Part shown: piece after piece, positions 5,468 to 5,983 of the stretch
Layout of the letters: each line of letters begins with the position of its first letter
Numbering within the stretch: position 1 is the stretch's first letter
DNA from: Waddliaceae bacterium
GTDB taxonomy: Bacteria > Chlamydiota > Chlamydiia > Chlamydiales > SLOH01
Assembly: GCA_007132595.1 (NCBI GenBank)
Contig: SLOH01000031.1
Coordinates: forward strand, 1-5,983
DNA length: 5,983 bases
Direction: 5' to 3'
Notes under the pieces: generated by a model
Told to the model about the DNA's origin: nothing
Seen by the model: only the letters and a program-made list of their open reading frames with translations
The model's database searches: none
Made by a program: the position numbers and the translations under genes

Positions 5468-5983
5468 TTCCATGTCTTTCTCAGTAACTTAAGCATTCGC
5501 TCCTGAGTGTCACTTAAAACAACGGTAAGGCCTGGTTTCACTCCTTGTTCCGAAAGCTTAAAGGCGCGCATTGTATTGCAAATCCGGCCATCCAAACGCA
5601 CTCCAATCCCTTCCACCCTCGCCATATTGCCATAGTCTCCAAACATCTTAAGGGTAAGTTCGCAAGCAGTAATCATGAATACCACCTTCTTCTTCGGGTG
5701 ATTATGCAGAGTCTCAAAGATTTTAGCCCCTATGTAGTGCACTGTTGGAATAACCAAGGTGATCACTCTCTCTTTTGGCAGTAGACTCATCATTTTACCA
5801 ATAAAACATTGGCGACAGACAGCGCTCTTTGGATCATTGTCGCAATTAGAAGTGAAGCGACCCGATGGGCACTCAAAAGGTTTATGGCAATACGAAAAAC
5901 CGACCACTAAAAGAGTCTCTTCCTGCTCAATTTTTTTTGAAAATTGCTCCTCATTTTCCAGCCCATACAGAAAAAAATCTCCA
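5464..5983 (-). CDS. Cys-rich protein resembling DUF116, N-terminus outside window
   Basis: About 172 residues are visible. The GTG at 5907 could begin a 147-aa product, but the frame has no stop up to the window edge, no convincing SD precedes the GTG, and no ATG is present in the extra 25 codons, so the gene most likely starts beyond base 5983. Numbered from that GTG, the product has clustered cysteines at 7, 13, 22, 31 and 34 (the last two as CRQC), then an alternating beta/alpha region. Further cysteines are at 82 (in MITACELTLKMFG) and 110 (in RLDGRICNT). The order of a Cys cluster, an AC-E-L motif and a G-V-x-L-x-G-x-x-C-x-T motif resembles my recollection of the DUF116 family, of unknown function and possibly Fe-S or metal binding. 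No signal peptide or membrane segment is visible. The stop codon overlaps that of trhO tail to tail. That a gene is here is nearly certain; the family is tentative. Confidence 0.8.
   Translation of the reverse strand, partial: GDFFLYGLENEEQFSKKIEQEETLLVVGFSYCHKPFECPSGRFTSNCDNDPKSAVCRQCFIGKMMSLLPKERVITLVIPTVHYIGAKIFETLHNHPKKKVVFMITACELTLKMFGDYGNMARVEGIGVRLDGRICNTMRAFKLSEQGVKPGLTVVLSDTQERMLKLLRKTWN

Noticed and set aside
5545..5784. 79-codon + strand frame opposite the Cys-rich gene
   Set aside because: The - strand frame is longer, open to the edge, and has structured Cys motifs; the + frame shows none.
5464..5907. Cys-rich gene as a complete 147-aa protein starting at GTG 5907
   Set aside because: Upstream codons remain open to the edge, the AGGA-like site is about 13 nt too far away, and the residues before the GTG look like normal protein.

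Overview
The window looks like chromosomal housekeeping DNA from a member of the Chlamydiae, probably an environmental (Parachlamydia-like) lineage and not Chlamydia itself. The run hisS, aspS, mip, trmL/spoU, trxA matches the order I recall from Chlamydia chromosomes. The aspS, mip and trhO products also share family-specific wording with chlamydial proteins, for example the Mip C-terminal half and the TrhO Cys-rich tail. They differ enough to suggest a distant genus. This is inference from remembered sequences; no search was run.

Layout. Bases 1-969 hold the 3' part of hisS (+), whose start lies outside the window. After a 76-bp gap, aspS (1046-2827), mip (2820-3521) and trmL (3518-3967) follow on the + strand with overlapping ends (8 nt and 4 nt), so they are probably one transcript. 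A 160-bp AT-rich gap separates trmL from the convergent thioredoxin gene trxA (4128-4442, - strand), which has its own intrinsic terminator just after its stop. An 86-bp divergent spacer (4443-4528) lies between trxA and trhO (4529-5467, +). The stop codon of trhO overlaps that of a convergent - strand gene (5464 to the window edge). This last gene stays open through the right edge, so its true start is not in the window.

Function. Four of the seven genes act on tRNA: two aminoacyl-tRNA synthetases (His, Asp) and two wobble-position modifiers (TrmL, 2'-O-methylation at position 34; TrhO, 5-hydroxylation of U34). The others are an exported FKBP-type PPIase (Mip), a thioredoxin, and a Cys-rich protein resembling the DUF116 family, probably metal or Fe-S binding. 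AspRS carries the His/Gly pair linked to non-discriminating enzymes. This predicts Asp-tRNA(Asn) formation followed by GatCAB amidation, as known for Chlamydia.

I see no mobile element, CRISPR array, rRNA/tRNA gene or defence cassette, and no clear new system. The points most worth a second look are the partial DUF116-like gene, the altered FKBP active site in Mip, the extra C-terminal segment of HisRS, and a one-residue insertion in the AspRS flipping loop.
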